Below are positions 16,336 through 25,286 of a DNA stretch of 29,913 nt, piece by piece. Position 1 is the first letter of the stretch, and the number at the start of each line of letters is the position of its first letter. Below the pieces are notes generated by a model that saw only the letters and a list, made by a program, of their open reading frames with translations, made no database searches and was not told the origin of the DNA. Source of the stretch: JBPESN01 sp051710625 (lineage in GTDB: Bacteria > Pseudomonadota > Gammaproteobacteria > Enterobacterales > Enterobacteriaceae); NCBI RefSeq assembly GCF_051710625.1, contig NZ_JBPESN010000028.1, positions 1-29,913 on the forward strand. The letters are read 5' to 3'. The position numbers were made by a program, and so were the translations under genes.

Positions 16336-17445
16336 ATGAAACTACAGTATCTGTCTGTGCTCGTTTCGGCTATGGTAATAACCGGTAGCGCCGGGGCAGC
16401 CGAAGTTTATAATAAAGACGGCAATAAACTGGATCTGTTCGGTAAATTCAACGGCATGCGCTATATGTCCAGTGATGATGCTAAAAACGGCGATCGCTCC
16501 TTCATCAGTTATGGTTTCAACGGGGAAGCCCAGCTTAGCGAAGGCATTACCGGTTTCGGTACCTGGGAGCAAGAAGTCGGACTGAGCCACGCCGAAAGCG
16601 AAGGCGCGAAAAGCAACTTCACCCGCCTGGGTGGGTTCGCCGGTATCAAATTCACCGATGCGGGCAGCATTGACTATGGCCGTAACTACGGCGTGCTGTA
16701 TGACGTCGGCGCCTGGACCGATATGATGCCGGAGTTCGGCGGCGATACTACCGTCACCGACAACTTCATGACCGGGCGCGCCAATGGCGTGTTCACCTAT
16801 CGCAATACCAATTTCTTCGGAATGGTCGACGGCCTGAACTTTGCGCTGCAGTATCAGGGCAAAAACGACACCAAGAAGGATGAGAAAAACGGGCGTGGCT
16901 TAAATGAGGCGAACGGCGATGGCTACGGACTGTCCATAACCTATGATTTTAGTAACGGTGTTTCCGCTGGTGCCGCCTATACCAGCAGTAATCGCACTTT
17001 GGCGCAGCGTATGATGAACAGCGCGTGTAATGAGGAAAGAGCCGAAGCTTACTCTTTGGGTCTGAAATATGACGCTGACAACCTCTATCTGGCCGCGCTG
17101 TACAGCGAAACTCGCAACATGACGCCTTATGGCGGTTTCTCGGACCAGGCGAAACACGGTTTTGCTGATAAGGCCCACAATCTTGAATTGGTCGCACAAT
17201 ACGCGCTTGATTTTGGCCTGCGCCCCTCGGTCGGCTATCTACAATCGCGGATTGACAGCGATTATCAGGGCAAAAGCCAAACCATTAAGAAATACCTCGA
17301 AGTGGGCGCCAGCTATAACTTTAACAAGAATATGCTGACCTTCATTGACTATCGCATCAATCTGCTGTCCAAAAATGACTTTACCCGTGACACGCAGATT
17401 TCTACTGACAATATTTTAGCAGTGGGCATGACGTACATGTTCTGA
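16336..17445 (+). CDS. ompC: OmpC/OmpF-type trimeric porin
   Basis: A 369-residue outer-membrane general porin, here with a signal peptide of about 21 residues cut after SAGA (mature AEVYNKDGNKLDLFGK). The constriction loop carries PEFGGDTT followed by DNFMTGRANGVFTYRNTNFFG, as in enterobacterial porins. The last residue is Phe (GMTYMF), the signal for insertion by the Bam complex. Position next to rcsD matches ompC. Unusual points are a single Cys in an external loop (MNSACNEE) and diverged loops compared with E. coli. It is intact, although the adjacent Rcs genes are all broken. The ompC rather than ompF label follows from synteny. Confidence 0.92.
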   Translation: MKLQYLSVLVSAMVITGSAGAAEVYNKDGNKLDLFGKFNGMRYMSSDDAKNGDRSFISYGFNGEAQLSEGITGFGTWEQEVGLSHAESEGAKSNFTRLGGFAGIKFTDAGSIDYGRNYGVLYDVGAWTDMMPEFGGDTTVTDNFMTGRANGVFTYRNTNFFGMVDGLNFALQYQGKNDTKKDEKNGRGLNEANGDGYGLSITYDFSNGVSAGAAYTSSNRTLAQRMMNSACNEERAEAYSLGLKYDADNLYLAALYSETRNMTPYGGFSDQAKHGFADKAHNLELVAQYALDFGLRPSVGYLQSRIDSDYQGKSQTIKKYLEVGASYNFNKNMLTFIDYRINLLSKNDFTRDTQISTDNILAVGMTYMF

Positions 17446-17486
17446 TGCGTCTGTTGATGTAGAGAATAAGGTTTTAAGAAACGAAA

Positions 17487-17512
17487 CGGACGGTGTAACC
17501 GTCCGCACCGTT
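17487..17512 (+). terminator. Probable porin terminator
   Basis: CGGACGGT / ACCGTCCG is a perfect 8-bp stem with a 3-base loop, 42 bp after the porin stop. The following sequence is only moderately T-rich (CACCGTTGTTTGG). Confidence 0.6.
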
Positions 17513-17634
17513 GTTTGGCAAGAAATACTGTCACCTTAGCCCTATGCGGCGAAGAGGCCAGCGGTAAAGTGATGCCTGCGTGCAGGATTGCTGCGGGGGA
17601 AAGGAAAGTGATGGGGCAAACCGGTGTTAACGAT

Positions 17635-17659
17635 AGCGCTGATTAATCAGCGCTTTTTT
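17635..17659 (+). terminator. Strong intrinsic terminator
   Basis: AGCGCTGA / TCAGCGCT has perfect 8-bp arms and a TTAA loop, and is followed by six T. It would end plus-strand transcription coming from the porin. It overlaps the stop codon of the small minus-strand reading frame at 17643-17738. Confidence 0.75.
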
Positions 17660-17738
17660 GCGCATTTGTTTGACCGCTTTGAATCAGCGAAAATACGGCA
17701 AAACCGAGCAAGACGGTTGTAAGAATCAAATTCGTCAT
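17643..17738 (-). CDS. Possible 31-aa single-pass membrane peptide
   Basis: An ATG at 17738-17736 is preceded by a strong ribosome site (AAAGGAGAG, about 7 bases upstream). The 31 codons start MTNLILTTVLLGFAVFSLI, a hydrophobic stretch of about 17 residues, and then give a polar tail (QSGQTNAQKSAD) ending in TAA. This is the typical layout of small inner-membrane peptides, but I do not recognise a family. It lies between the porin and the glutathione transferase, on the opposite strand to both. Its last codons form part of a strong hairpin. The case rests on ribosome site plus hydrophobicity. Confidence 0.5.
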   Translation of the reverse strand: MTNLILTTVLLGFAVFSLIQSGQTNAQKSAD

Positions 17739-17923
17739 TTCTTTGCTCTCCTTTCGTCCTGAAAGGGGGTAGGGTAATAGGATGATTCCGCAAGCGGTAG
17801 CGCGTCTTTCCCAACGCCTACCTGCGCGCCGCTGGACTTTCTATCGCGTCGGTTTGTGATTGTCTTTTGACTAAATAAAACTTTATTCTGCTTAGGTTCC
17901 CCTCTTTGCCGACAGGGGGCCCT

Positions 17924-18535
17924 GTGTGCCTATGGAGAACGTTACCGGCCTCGTTGTTTGGTCGGAAAGTCGCTTTGGCGGCGGCGACAACCGGCCTTGC
18001 CGATCAACTGACCATCGAGCCGGCGGTCGTCAATAATCCCCACGATAGTCTTTTACAGCAAAATCCATTAGGTAAGATCTCGACGCTTATCACACCGGAG
18101 GGGCAGACCCTGTTTGATTCGCGGGTGATTATTGAATTTCTGGATGCCAAAGCCGGTGGTGGCGTGCTGATCCCAAAAGGCGATGCACGCTGGAAGGTGC
18201 TACGCCAGCAGGCGTTGGTGGATGGTTTAATAGATGCGGCGCTATTGGTAGTGTATGAGGATCGTTACCGCTTGGAGGACGAATGTTCCCCGGGATGGGT
18301 GGCGTGCCAGCAGGATAAAATGGCGCGCGCGCTCGACTACGCCGAAAGTCATTATACGCTTACCCCGGTCGCCGAGACGTTGCATGTGGGAGAAATTGCG
18401 CTGGCCGCCGCGCTGGGCTACCTCGATCTGCGTTTTGAAGGCGCATGGCGTCAACGCTATCCAAAACTAGTCACCTGGCTTACTCTGTTTCGTCAGGAGT
18501 TACCGGCGTATGACGCCACCGGTCGCCAGCCGTAG
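17924..18535 (+). CDS. Glutathione S-transferase-like protein (YibF-like)
   Basis: A two-domain glutathione transferase of 203 residues when started at GTG 17924 (family length about 202). An upstream TTG at 17906 is in frame but has less support. AGGGGG four bases before the GTG can serve as ribosome site. The N-terminal thioredoxin-like domain has SLFGRKVALAA and the glutathione-contact pattern NPLGKISTLITPEG...LFDSRVIIEFLD. The C-terminal helical domain has ALVDGLIDAALL and GEIALAAALGYLDLRF. The typical MKL start has become a GTG-Cys-Leu, so translation may be weak. No internal lesion is visible. The substrate is unknown. Confidence 0.8.
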   Translation: MCLWRTLPASLFGRKVALAAATTGLADQLTIEPAVVNNPHDSLLQQNPLGKISTLITPEGQTLFDSRVIIEFLDAKAGGGVLIPKGDARWKVLRQQALVDGLIDAALLVVYEDRYRLEDECSPGWVACQQDKMARALDYAESHYTLTPVAETLHVGEIALAAALGYLDLRFEGAWRQRYPKLVTWLTLFRQELPAYDATGRQP

Positions 18536-18639
18536 TTGCCCACACCAGCGCCTGCCATCGGGGGTGTCCGTCGGTGGGTTAAGGCGCGTACCCGGTTGCC
18601 AGGCGCGTAAAGTTTTATTGCAAACAAGGGGAACAGGCT

Positions 18640-19411
18640 ATGTCGAGCCGTTGGCTGTCGAAAGGGGCGGCCAGGGCCGCCGCCACCTCAGTTTAAATGG
18701 GATCCCTTTGCGCTTCGGCGGTTGCCGCCCCGGCGCCCGTCAAGGTCACTTTCGTCCAAGAGTGGCCGGTGGCGGATGACTTCTGGATTCCCTGGACGTT
18801 GGGTATCAGTGAAGGGTTCTATCGCGAGGAAAATATCAATCTCAATGTGGTGTCGCCGCCAACCGTGGCCGATACCAGGAAATTCCTCGGTACCGGCCGG
18901 GCGGATGTCGTCTTTACCACCGCTATGGACATTATTTTCGCCAAAGAGCAGGGCGTGCCGGTGATTTCGATTGGTCGCTATGGCACCGGCAATAACTGGG
19001 GTATTTTCACCCCGGCAGGTCAGCCGGTCACGTTAGCGCAGCTTAAAGACAAACGCATCAGTATCTATAACGATGCCTAGACGAAAGCGCAGCTGTCGGT
19101 GATGTTAAAAAGCGCCGGTAATCAGCGCTGGCTGGAAAAGAATCCACAGTTGGCCAAGGCGCTTATGCGCGCAACGGCGCGTAGTGTGGGCTATGTCATT
19201 GAGCATCCCGACGAAGCTACCACCGCTTTTGCCGCTAAGTACAGCAAATCCTACGACGCGAATTTTGTTAAACAGCAATGGCATGACACCATGCAGGTGC
19301 TGGGCGCGCCTGGCGTGATTTGCTGGACGCGGTGACCTCGCTCGGTATTGTGAAAACCACGCTGCCGGTAGACGCTAATTGTACCAACAAATATTTATCA
19401 CAGGGGCAGTG
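18640..19411 (+). pseudogene. ABC transporter solute-binding protein (NMT1/SsuA type), pseudogene
   Basis: The frame opens at ATG 18640 with a degenerate signal peptide. It is interrupted by TAA at 18694-18696 and continues in frame (ASAVAAPAPVKVTFVQEWPV). The NMT1/THI5-like domain follows (WTLGISEGFYREENINLNVV, then GTGRADVVFTTAMD). A TAG at 19078 follows NDA. Soon after MLKSAG the sequence jumps to a C-terminal region (NQRWLEKNPQLAKALMRATA), so roughly 60 residues seem deleted, and a last frameshift occurs near 19310. Such proteins bind sulfonates, nitrate or pyrimidine precursors in the periplasm. The neighbouring cbl-like gene favours a sulfur compound. It is clearly non-functional. Confidence 0.85.
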
Positions 19412-19786
19412 ATAACCCCTGCCGGCGCCGATTTTCTGCCCCGCGCCGGCGGTACGCCACAGAGCCTGTTCACCCCTCGCGCCGACGCGAGAGGCCTGTT
19501 ACCGGGCAGGCGGCTGACCCGTTACTCGCTGCCGTGGATTGCCGCCGAAATAAGCCGAACCTCAGAGGGTTTCCTGAACGGGCTCGCGGCCCGGTGATGC
19601 TTACACTGCTGCCTTCCATCGTTGTTGCGCTGAGCGTCCAGGAGCGGACAGTCGGCGATGCTATGCGGTCACCGCATGGTATAAGTACATTTGTTGCTTA
19701 ACATTAAAATGTATAACTTACCGCTTTTTTTATTTGTCGATTATATGCAACGCTAGTAGAACTATCTGCTCCAGAGAACAACAGGC
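19412..19786. other. Gap between the ABC pseudogene and cbl, nothing recognised
   Basis: The GC-rich first 200 bp contain an open frame (19379-19597) without any similarity I recognise. The last 100 bp are AT-rich and presumably held the cbl promoter; no convincing -35/-10 pair stands out. Confidence 0.4.
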
Positions 19787-20733
19787 GTGAACTTTCAGCA
19801 ACTGCGTATTGTCCGCGAGTCAGCCCGCTGCAACTATAATCTGACCGACGTTGCGAGTATGCTTTTCACTTCGCAATCGGGCGTCAGCCGTCATATCCGC
19901 GAACTCAAGGATAAATTGGGGGTGGAAATCTTCATCCACCGCGGTAAACGTTTGATAGGCATGACGGAGCCGGGCATGACGCTACTGTCGGTAGCCGAGC
20001 GTATCCTCGATGAAGCCAATAATATTCGCCGGATTGCCGATGTGTTTGCCAACAAGGATTCCGCTGAGCTCTCTATCGTCACCACGCATACCCAGGTGCG
20101 TTACAGTTTGCCGGGCGTCATCAAACAATTCCGCGAGCTGTATCCGCGGGTGCGGTTAGTGCTCAATCAGGGCAGCTCTGAGGAGATCATCGCCATGCTG
20201 CAATCCGGCGATGCTGATGTCGGCATCGCCAGCGAGAAATTAATGACCGAAGAGCAACTGGCGGCCTTTCCTTATTACCACTGGTATCACGCGGTGCTTG
20301 GTTCCGGAAGAACATGAGTTGACCCGCGCTCCTGAACTCACGCTTGAGACGTTAAGACGCTACCCGCTTATTACCTACCGATACGGCATTACCGGCCGTT
20401 CGCGGCTGGATGTGGTCTTTCAGGCGGCAGGGCTGCAGCCGGAAGTCATCATAAGCGCTTAGGATTCGGACGTCATCAAGACTTACGTTGGGGGTGGGTC
20501 TGCTGGCGGACATGTCTTATAACCGCGAAAGAGATGCCGGTTTGGTGAGTCTGAGCGCAGAACATTTGTTCGAGGCTAACACCGTCTGGCTGGGGGTAAA
20601 ACGCGGCCAATTACAGCGTAGATACGCCTGGCGCTTCATTCAGCTCTGCAATTCGCAATTGACGCTAACGGAAATTAAAGAAGCCGTATTCGCTACAGCT
20701 GCCCCTGTCGCCGCGCTTGATTATCAAATCTAG
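19787..20733 (+). pseudogene. cbl: cbl-like LysR regulator, pseudogene
   Basis: It is similar to E. coli Cbl, the CysB-like activator of sulfonate and taurine use, over its full length. The GTG start gives MNFQQLRIVRESAR. The helix-turn-helix (TDVASMLFTSQSGVSRHIRE) and the first 170 residues are intact. Near 20305 a frameshift ends the frame; the sequence resumes as VPEEHELT and LITYRYGITGRSRLDVVF. An in-frame TAG at 20460-20462 stands where Cbl has Gln (SAQDSDVIKTYV). A second frameshift lies just after KTYV. The C-terminus (ANTVWLGVKRGQLQRRYAW ... DYQI) is well preserved. At least three lesions exclude function. Confidence 0.92.
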
Positions 20734-20751
20734 CGCACAATACACAGGGTA

Positions 20752-20775
20752 AGCCGGCCTTCGGACCGCCTTTTT
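20752..20775 (+). terminator. Weak terminator-like hairpin after cbl
   Basis: An imperfect GC-rich hairpin (CCGGCC-TTC-GGACCG) lies about 20 bp after the cbl stop and is followed closely by GCCTTTTT. One mismatch is present. Confidence 0.4.
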
Positions 20776-21661
20776 CACGGTGGTGGGCGGGGATGAATAG
20801 TATTGTGATAATTATTACTGTTAACAAACTCGGACTAATCCTATAATTACTTATCCTTTACAGAGATAACACCATAAGTCCCTCATGAGTGCCGGAAAGG
20901 ATAACCGGCGTACGCTCCGTAATATGGGATTTTTTCTAGCAGAAAAGCGCATCGACAACTTACCCTCTCGCAAGAGGGAGTACATCAAAAGTCGCCGGTG
21001 CGCTTCTCTGTCGCATCCTGGCAAATCGCGCGCATCTAAGCGCACATCACCGAAACAACCCCGATGATGGTGAATGCCAGTCCAATTAAAAAAGCAACAT
21101 CGTTGGTATGCATAACATAACCAACGTGCTATCACTTTTACTTCATTATCAATATCATGGTCCCGACTGGCGCTGCGCACTGTGACGCGCTTTCCATTTT
21201 GATGAAAAGCCGCGCATCTGTCTGTATTGGCGCTTGCCGCCGGTCCGTTCCGCCACTTTGGATGAACATGGGCGACGCCCGTGAAGGCCGCCTCGACAGT
21301 CATCATCACCTGACTCAAGGTGCTAACGGCGGCGTGCGCCTGGAAATCCCTCGTAATGGCATCCTGCGGCGTTTGCCCGCGCAACGCTCACATCACTATG
21401 GCGATCCTGTTTCTTTGTGCCTTGTGAAAGGCAACCCATATAATGAGGCTTCTCATCAATTTGGCCGACAGGGCAGCGATGCCCGTTCATTGCGCGTTTA
21501 AGAGGGCGCGAATGAAGCCGATCCCGGTGGGCTTGACGGCCGTCGGCGCGCGGTTTAAACGTCGTTTTGGTTATTATGGATATAATTCATTCATTTATTT
21601 TTTCTCTGGTAGTAATTTTCTTTAACTATGCTGAAAGAGACAATACATCAAGAAAGTCTGT
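20776..21661. other. Long gap with no recognised gene
   Basis: Nearly 900 bp between cbl and pagP. Several open frames exist on both strands, the longest at 20851-21384 on the minus strand, but none shows recognisable motifs or a good ribosome site. A short hairpin CCCTCT/AGAGGG is at 20963-20978. A 25-codon hydrophobic frame is listed separately. The stretch may be decayed coding sequence. Confidence 0.45.
21036..21113 (-). other. 25-codon hydrophobic reading frame, doubtful
   Basis: ATG at 21113 opens MHTNDVAFLIGLAFTIIGVV and stops at TAG 21036 after 25 residues; nearly all of it would span a membrane. I see no ribosome site before it. It could be a small membrane peptide or the remnant of a membrane protein gene. 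Confidence 0.2.
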
Positions 21662-21673
21662 AAGGAGTGGTTT

Positions 21674-22249
21674 GTGCGGTTGTTTTATCAACGTATTTTT
21701 CTGTTAATCAGTCTGTGTGGTTTTTTCTCTGCGGCGTGGGCGAGCGATCTCCAGCCGCCTTCATCAACGGGGCTGTGGCAACGCTTTACGCAGAATGTGG
21801 CCAAAACCTGGCATCACTCTCCCTACCAGGATCTTTATGTGCCGGCCATTACCTAGCATAACCGTTTCACTTATGACGACGAGCATATCCGCCGTTACAA
21901 TGAACGTCCCTGGGGCGCCGGTTATGGTATCTCACGCTATGACGAGAAGGGAAACTGGCACGCCATTTACCTGATGGCCTTCAAGGACTCGTTTAATAAA
22001 TGGGAGCCCTTCGGCGGTTATGCCTGGGGAAAGCAATGGCGTCCTTTCGACCGCTATCAGGACATCCACGTTGGCGCCGGTTTTACCGCCGGGGTGACTG
22101 CCCGCGATAACTGGAAATACATCCCTGTCCCGGCGCTGCTGCCGTTGGCGTTGGTCGGCTATAAGCAATTGACGTTCCAGGCCACCTATATTCCCGGTAC
22201 GTATAACAACGGCAATGTGTTCTTTGCCTGGCTGCGCTACCGTTTTTAG
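21674..22249 (+). pseudogene. pagP: pagP, lipid A palmitoyltransferase, single amber codon
   Basis: PagP is an outer-membrane beta-barrel enzyme that moves palmitate from phospholipid to lipid A. A GTG start with a strong ribosome site (AAGGAG) gives a signal peptide (IFLLISLCGFFSAAWA), then WQRFTQNVAKTWHHSPYQDLY. At 21854-21856 a TAG replaces the Trp codon of the family motif PAITWH. The frame then stays open to the natural end: RYNERPWGAGYGISRYDEKG, MAFKDSFNKWEPFGGYAWG, FTAGVTARDNW, YIPGTYNNGNV, final F. The catalytic His, if it is the one in the TWH-type motif, follows the stop. One point mutation appears to be the only lesion, so inactivation may be recent. Confidence 0.92.
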
Positions 22250-22292
22250 ACCCTCCCGCCAGCCCATGCAGCGTCTTTTATAGAAAAAGAGT

Positions 22293-22320
22293 TTGCTCCC
22301 GCCCGGCGGCTTTGTATACT
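22293..22320 (+). promoter_or_regulatory. Proposed ddlA promoter
   Basis: TTGCTC (22293-22298) and TATACT (22315-22320) are separated by 16 bp, giving a leader of about 110 nt before the ddlA start. Confidence 0.5.
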
Positions 22321-22437
22321 CAGACCCTATTGCCGCCTGTGGCGCGACAGAACTTATCGCGCTTGACGCGCCTGCGCCAGCCGGCTGCGTCGGACCGGTA
22401 AGCGGGTCGGCGTTGTTCTTTTCCGGGGGAACAGAGG

Positions 22438-23556
22438 ATGGCGAAAATACACGTCGGGGTAATTTTCGGTGGTCGTTCGGCGGAGCACGAAGTGTCCCTT
22501 CAGTCGGCGAAAAACATTGTCGACGCCATTGATCGAAAACGCTTCGACGCTGTGCTGCTGGGCATCGATAAACAGGGAAGCTGGTATCTGCATGACGCCG
22601 CGAACTACCTGTTGCACGGCGATGATTCCGCCCGAATTGCGCTGACCGGCAGCACGCGGGAAATCGCCTTGTTGCCCGGCCGCCGACCGCATCCGCTGAT
22701 GCAGGCCGACCAACCCGACACGTTGTTTCAGCTTGACGTTGTCTTTCCCATTATTCACGGCATGCTGGGCGAAGATGGCTCATTACAAGGGCTGCTGCGT
22801 ATGGCGAATCTCCCCTACGTCGGTTCGGACGTGCTGGGATCCGCCATCAGCATGGATAAAGATATCGCCAAGCGATTATTACGCGATGCGGGTCTGGCGG
22901 TGGCACCTTTCCTGACGGTCTCTCGCGCACGGCGCGACAGCATCCGGTTTGAGCAGGTTAGCGCCTCTCTCGGACTGCCGCTGTTTGTCAAACCGGCTAA
23001 CCAGGGGTCGTCGGTGGGCGTATCCAAGGTCACCGACCGGGAAAGCTTAGCGCAGGCAATAGCGCTGGCGTTTCGTTTCGATCATAAAGTACTTCTGGAA
23101 ACTGCTATCGCCGGTCGTGAGCTGGAGTGCGCCGTCCTGGGCAACGATGAAGCCGAGGCCAGTCTGTGCGGCGAGATTGTGCTAAGCGACAGTTTCTATT
23201 CCTATCACACCAAATACATTAATGAGACGGGAGCGCAGGTAGTGGTGCCGGCCGCCATCAGCCAGGCTGTCAGCGATGAAATCCGCCGCACCGCGCTGCG
23301 GGCATTCGCAGCACTTAACTGTGCCGGCATGGCGCGGGTGGATGTTTTCTTGACACTCGATGGTAAGGTGGTGGTCAATGAGGTGAATACCCTGCCGGGG
23401 TTTACCAATATCAGTATGTATCCAAAACTGTGGCAGGCGAGCGGCTTGGGTTATACCGATCTCATCACCCGTCTCATCACGCTGGCGCTGGAACGCCACC
23501 GGCAGGATCAAACGCTTGACAGCTCGCTGGCCATTAAAGGGCCTACCGCTACCTGA
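22438..23556 (+). CDS. ddlA: D-alanine--D-alanine ligase A
   Basis: A 372-residue ATP-grasp enzyme that joins two D-alanines for peptidoglycan precursors in the cytoplasm. The family features are clear: N-terminal GVIFGGRSAEHEVSLQSAKN, FPIIHGMLGEDGSLQGLLR, then PLFVKPANQGSSVGVSKV (ATP-binding), ECAVLGNDEAEAS and the C-terminal MARVDVFL...VVNEVNTLPGFTNISMYPKL with metal-binding Glu and Asn. It matches E. coli DdlA rather than DdlB in length and sequence. It starts MAKIHVGV. The gene is intact and stands alone between pagP and a convergent exporter pseudogene. Confidence 0.97.
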   Translation: MAKIHVGVIFGGRSAEHEVSLQSAKNIVDAIDRKRFDAVLLGIDKQGSWYLHDAANYLLHGDDSARIALTGSTREIALLPGRRPHPLMQADQPDTLFQLDVVFPIIHGMLGEDGSLQGLLRMANLPYVGSDVLGSAISMDKDIAKRLLRDAGLAVAPFLTVSRARRDSIRFEQVSASLGLPLFVKPANQGSSVGVSKVTDRESLAQAIALAFRFDHKVLLETAIAGRELECAVLGNDEAEASLCGEIVLSDSFYSYHTKYINETGAQVVVPAAISQAVSDEIRRTALRAFAALNCAGMARVDVFLTLDGKVVVNEVNTLPGFTNISMYPKLWQASGLGYTDLITRLITLALERHRQDQTLDSSLAIKGPTAT

Positions 23557-23633
23557 GCGCCCGGCGCCGGCCCGCGGCTGCCTGCGGTATTCACCGTCGG
23601 GTTAGCAGTGGTAAGACCCTGTGGGGTAACAGG

Positions 23634-24266
23634 CTATTGACGGCCGCCGAGTGCCAATTTGCAGGCCAGACCGGCATAAACCGACGCCAGCAGGCAACGC
23701 GGCCAGCTGGCGGGGCAGCGCTCAGGATTGACAAAGCCGTTGCCGATACGGGCGGCGGTGAGGACCAGAATCCCGTTCACCACCAATCCGATAGCGTTGA
23801 GCACCGTCGCCATCAGCATAATCTATAGCGCCACCGATCCTGCCTGTGGCTGTACAAATTGCGGAAACAACGCTAAAACAAACAGTGCCATTTTGGGATT
23901 GAGCAGGTTGGTCAGCAGGCCCTGACGGAAAATCGCGCCCAGCAGCCGCTGGCGTGAGAGCGCCAGCGCGGCGGCGGATTCGCGGCGGCTCAGGATTTTT
24001 CACGCCAGAAAGAGCAAATATACCACCCCGGCGATCCGAACCAGCTGATAGGCCAGGGGGGCCGCCAGGAAAAGTTGCGACAGGCCAAACGCCGCGGCCA
24101 GCGCATGGTAATAAATGCCGGCGATAATACCGGCCAGCGTAGCGAAACCGGCGCCACGCCCCTGACTAAGCCTGCGTGAGGTAATGAGCAGCATATCCGG
24201 CCCCGGCGTCAACGTCAGCGCCAGACTGGCTCCGGAAAATAACAGCAGGGAGGAAGTAATCAACAT
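23634..24266 (-). pseudogene. LysE/RhtB-family exporter, two nonsense codons
   Basis: The start MLITSSLLLFSGASLALTLTPGPDMLL is typical of the LysE/RhtB amino-acid exporters, with six predicted membrane segments over 208 residues. The frame is continuous except for TGA at 24000-24002, where the family has Trp (LFLAWK), and TAG at 23823-23825 (after GSVAL), probably from Gln. There are no frameshifts. The motif LTNLLNPKMALFVLALFPQF is preserved between the two stops. The gene is convergent with ddlA. The substrate is unknown; relatives export homoserine, threonine or lysine. Confidence 0.88.
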
Positions 24267-24297
24267 CCCGTTCTCTCGCAAGGCAGGTCAGGCAAAC

Positions 24298-24326
24298 AGC
24301 ATAAGAGCGCCAGGGAGGGAACTCAA
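24298..24326 (-). promoter_or_regulatory. Proposed promoter of the LysE-type pseudogene
   Basis: On the minus strand a -35 TTGAGT (24326-24321) and a -10 TATGCT (24303-24298) are spaced by 17 bp, 32 bp before the start codon. Confidence 0.5.
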
Positions 24327-24484
24327 GCCGCATTTTACACCAGGCACGCGACGGCTGATCGCCGTCCACCGACGGCGCTCGAGCCCTGTCGCCGGCCAAT
24401 GCCCAGCCAGAAAACCGGTACGCCAGTGTTATCACCGCCGCCAAAATTGCCGCAGCCTCAGCGCAGCTTATATCGCGCGCGGAA

Positions 24485-25194
24485 TCAAATCACCGAATCA
24501 TTAATGGGTTGGATCAACCGCGGGCTGTCATTGTAAATATTGCCGACAGCGGAGGAAACCGCATGCCAGGCAAAGGCCGCCGAAGGCAGCGCGGTGCCTT
24601 CCGCCAGGGCATTGACGGCATCGATATCAAGCGCAGGATCAAGCCATTGTGCTGCGCGCCTTCACCGGTTAACACCAGTGGCGGGCGGCTGCGTGTGTCT
24701 ATCAGCCCGCACTCCCCCGGCCCGGTCAACAAAACGACAGCACTGTCCTCTTGCGTGTCAGAAGAGGTCGGGCTGAAGAGGGCGAGCGCGGCAAAAAACA
24801 GCGGCAGCGGCGCGGCATGATAAATGTAATAAGGCTGTTTGCGTTCCACATGACGAGGAAGGGTGCGCCATTCATACCAACCGTCGGCCAGAATCGGTGC
24901 GAGCCCACGTTGCTATAGCGGTTTAAATAGCCGTCTATAGGGCGCGGTTTCCGCGCAGGCGCTCACCATGGCGGGCTGATGATGCTTTCTCGCCCAAGGC
25001 AGATGATAACCCCAGGTCACCGCCTCCAGGTGCAGCTCTGCATCGCGCTGATTCACTACTAACGCCCGGCTTCCCGGCGAGATGTTGTAGCGACCGTTAG
25101 GCAAGGTATCCTCTGCGGCCCGGCACGCCAGCGGAGAATCCAGCGCGGCCAAATAGTCCGAACGCGCTTCATACTGGGCAAAACGTCCGCACAT
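24485..25194 (-). pseudogene. yedK: SRAP/HMCES-family protein (YedK), pseudogene
   Basis: YedK-type proteins form a thiazolidine crosslink with abasic sites in single-stranded DNA through Cys2 and so protect them. The start MCGRFAQYEARSDYLAAL keeps Cys2, and the middle has GRYNISPGSRALV and LEAVTWGYHLPW. At 24913-24915 a TAG replaces the Trp codon of FKPLWQ. The frame then stays open through ADGWYEWRTLP and LVLTGEG, after which a small frameshift near 24640 occurs. The proper tail resumes as AFAWHAVSSAVGN and ends at 24485. A good ribosome site (AGGAGG) precedes the start, only about 10 bp from the IS boundary at 25215, so the native promoter is cut off as well. Confidence 0.9.
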
Positions 25195-25286
25195 ATTGTG
25201 CCTCCTGTTTTGTGTGTAGTGGCACATTGAATTTGGCCACCTGAACAGAGGTGATATGCTCACCTCAGAACAACACGGGTGCACCA

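Noticed and set aside
20963..20978. A CRISPR-like or phage-related repeat suggested by the short hairpin CCCTCT/AGAGGG
   Set aside because: It is a single isolated hairpin with no repetition. No CRISPR array, phage genes or toxin-antitoxin pair is visible in the window.
20851..21384. A 177-codon open frame on the minus strand upstream of pagP
   Set aside because: There are no recognisable domains and no ribosome site, and its composition is irregular. It is more likely chance in decayed DNA.
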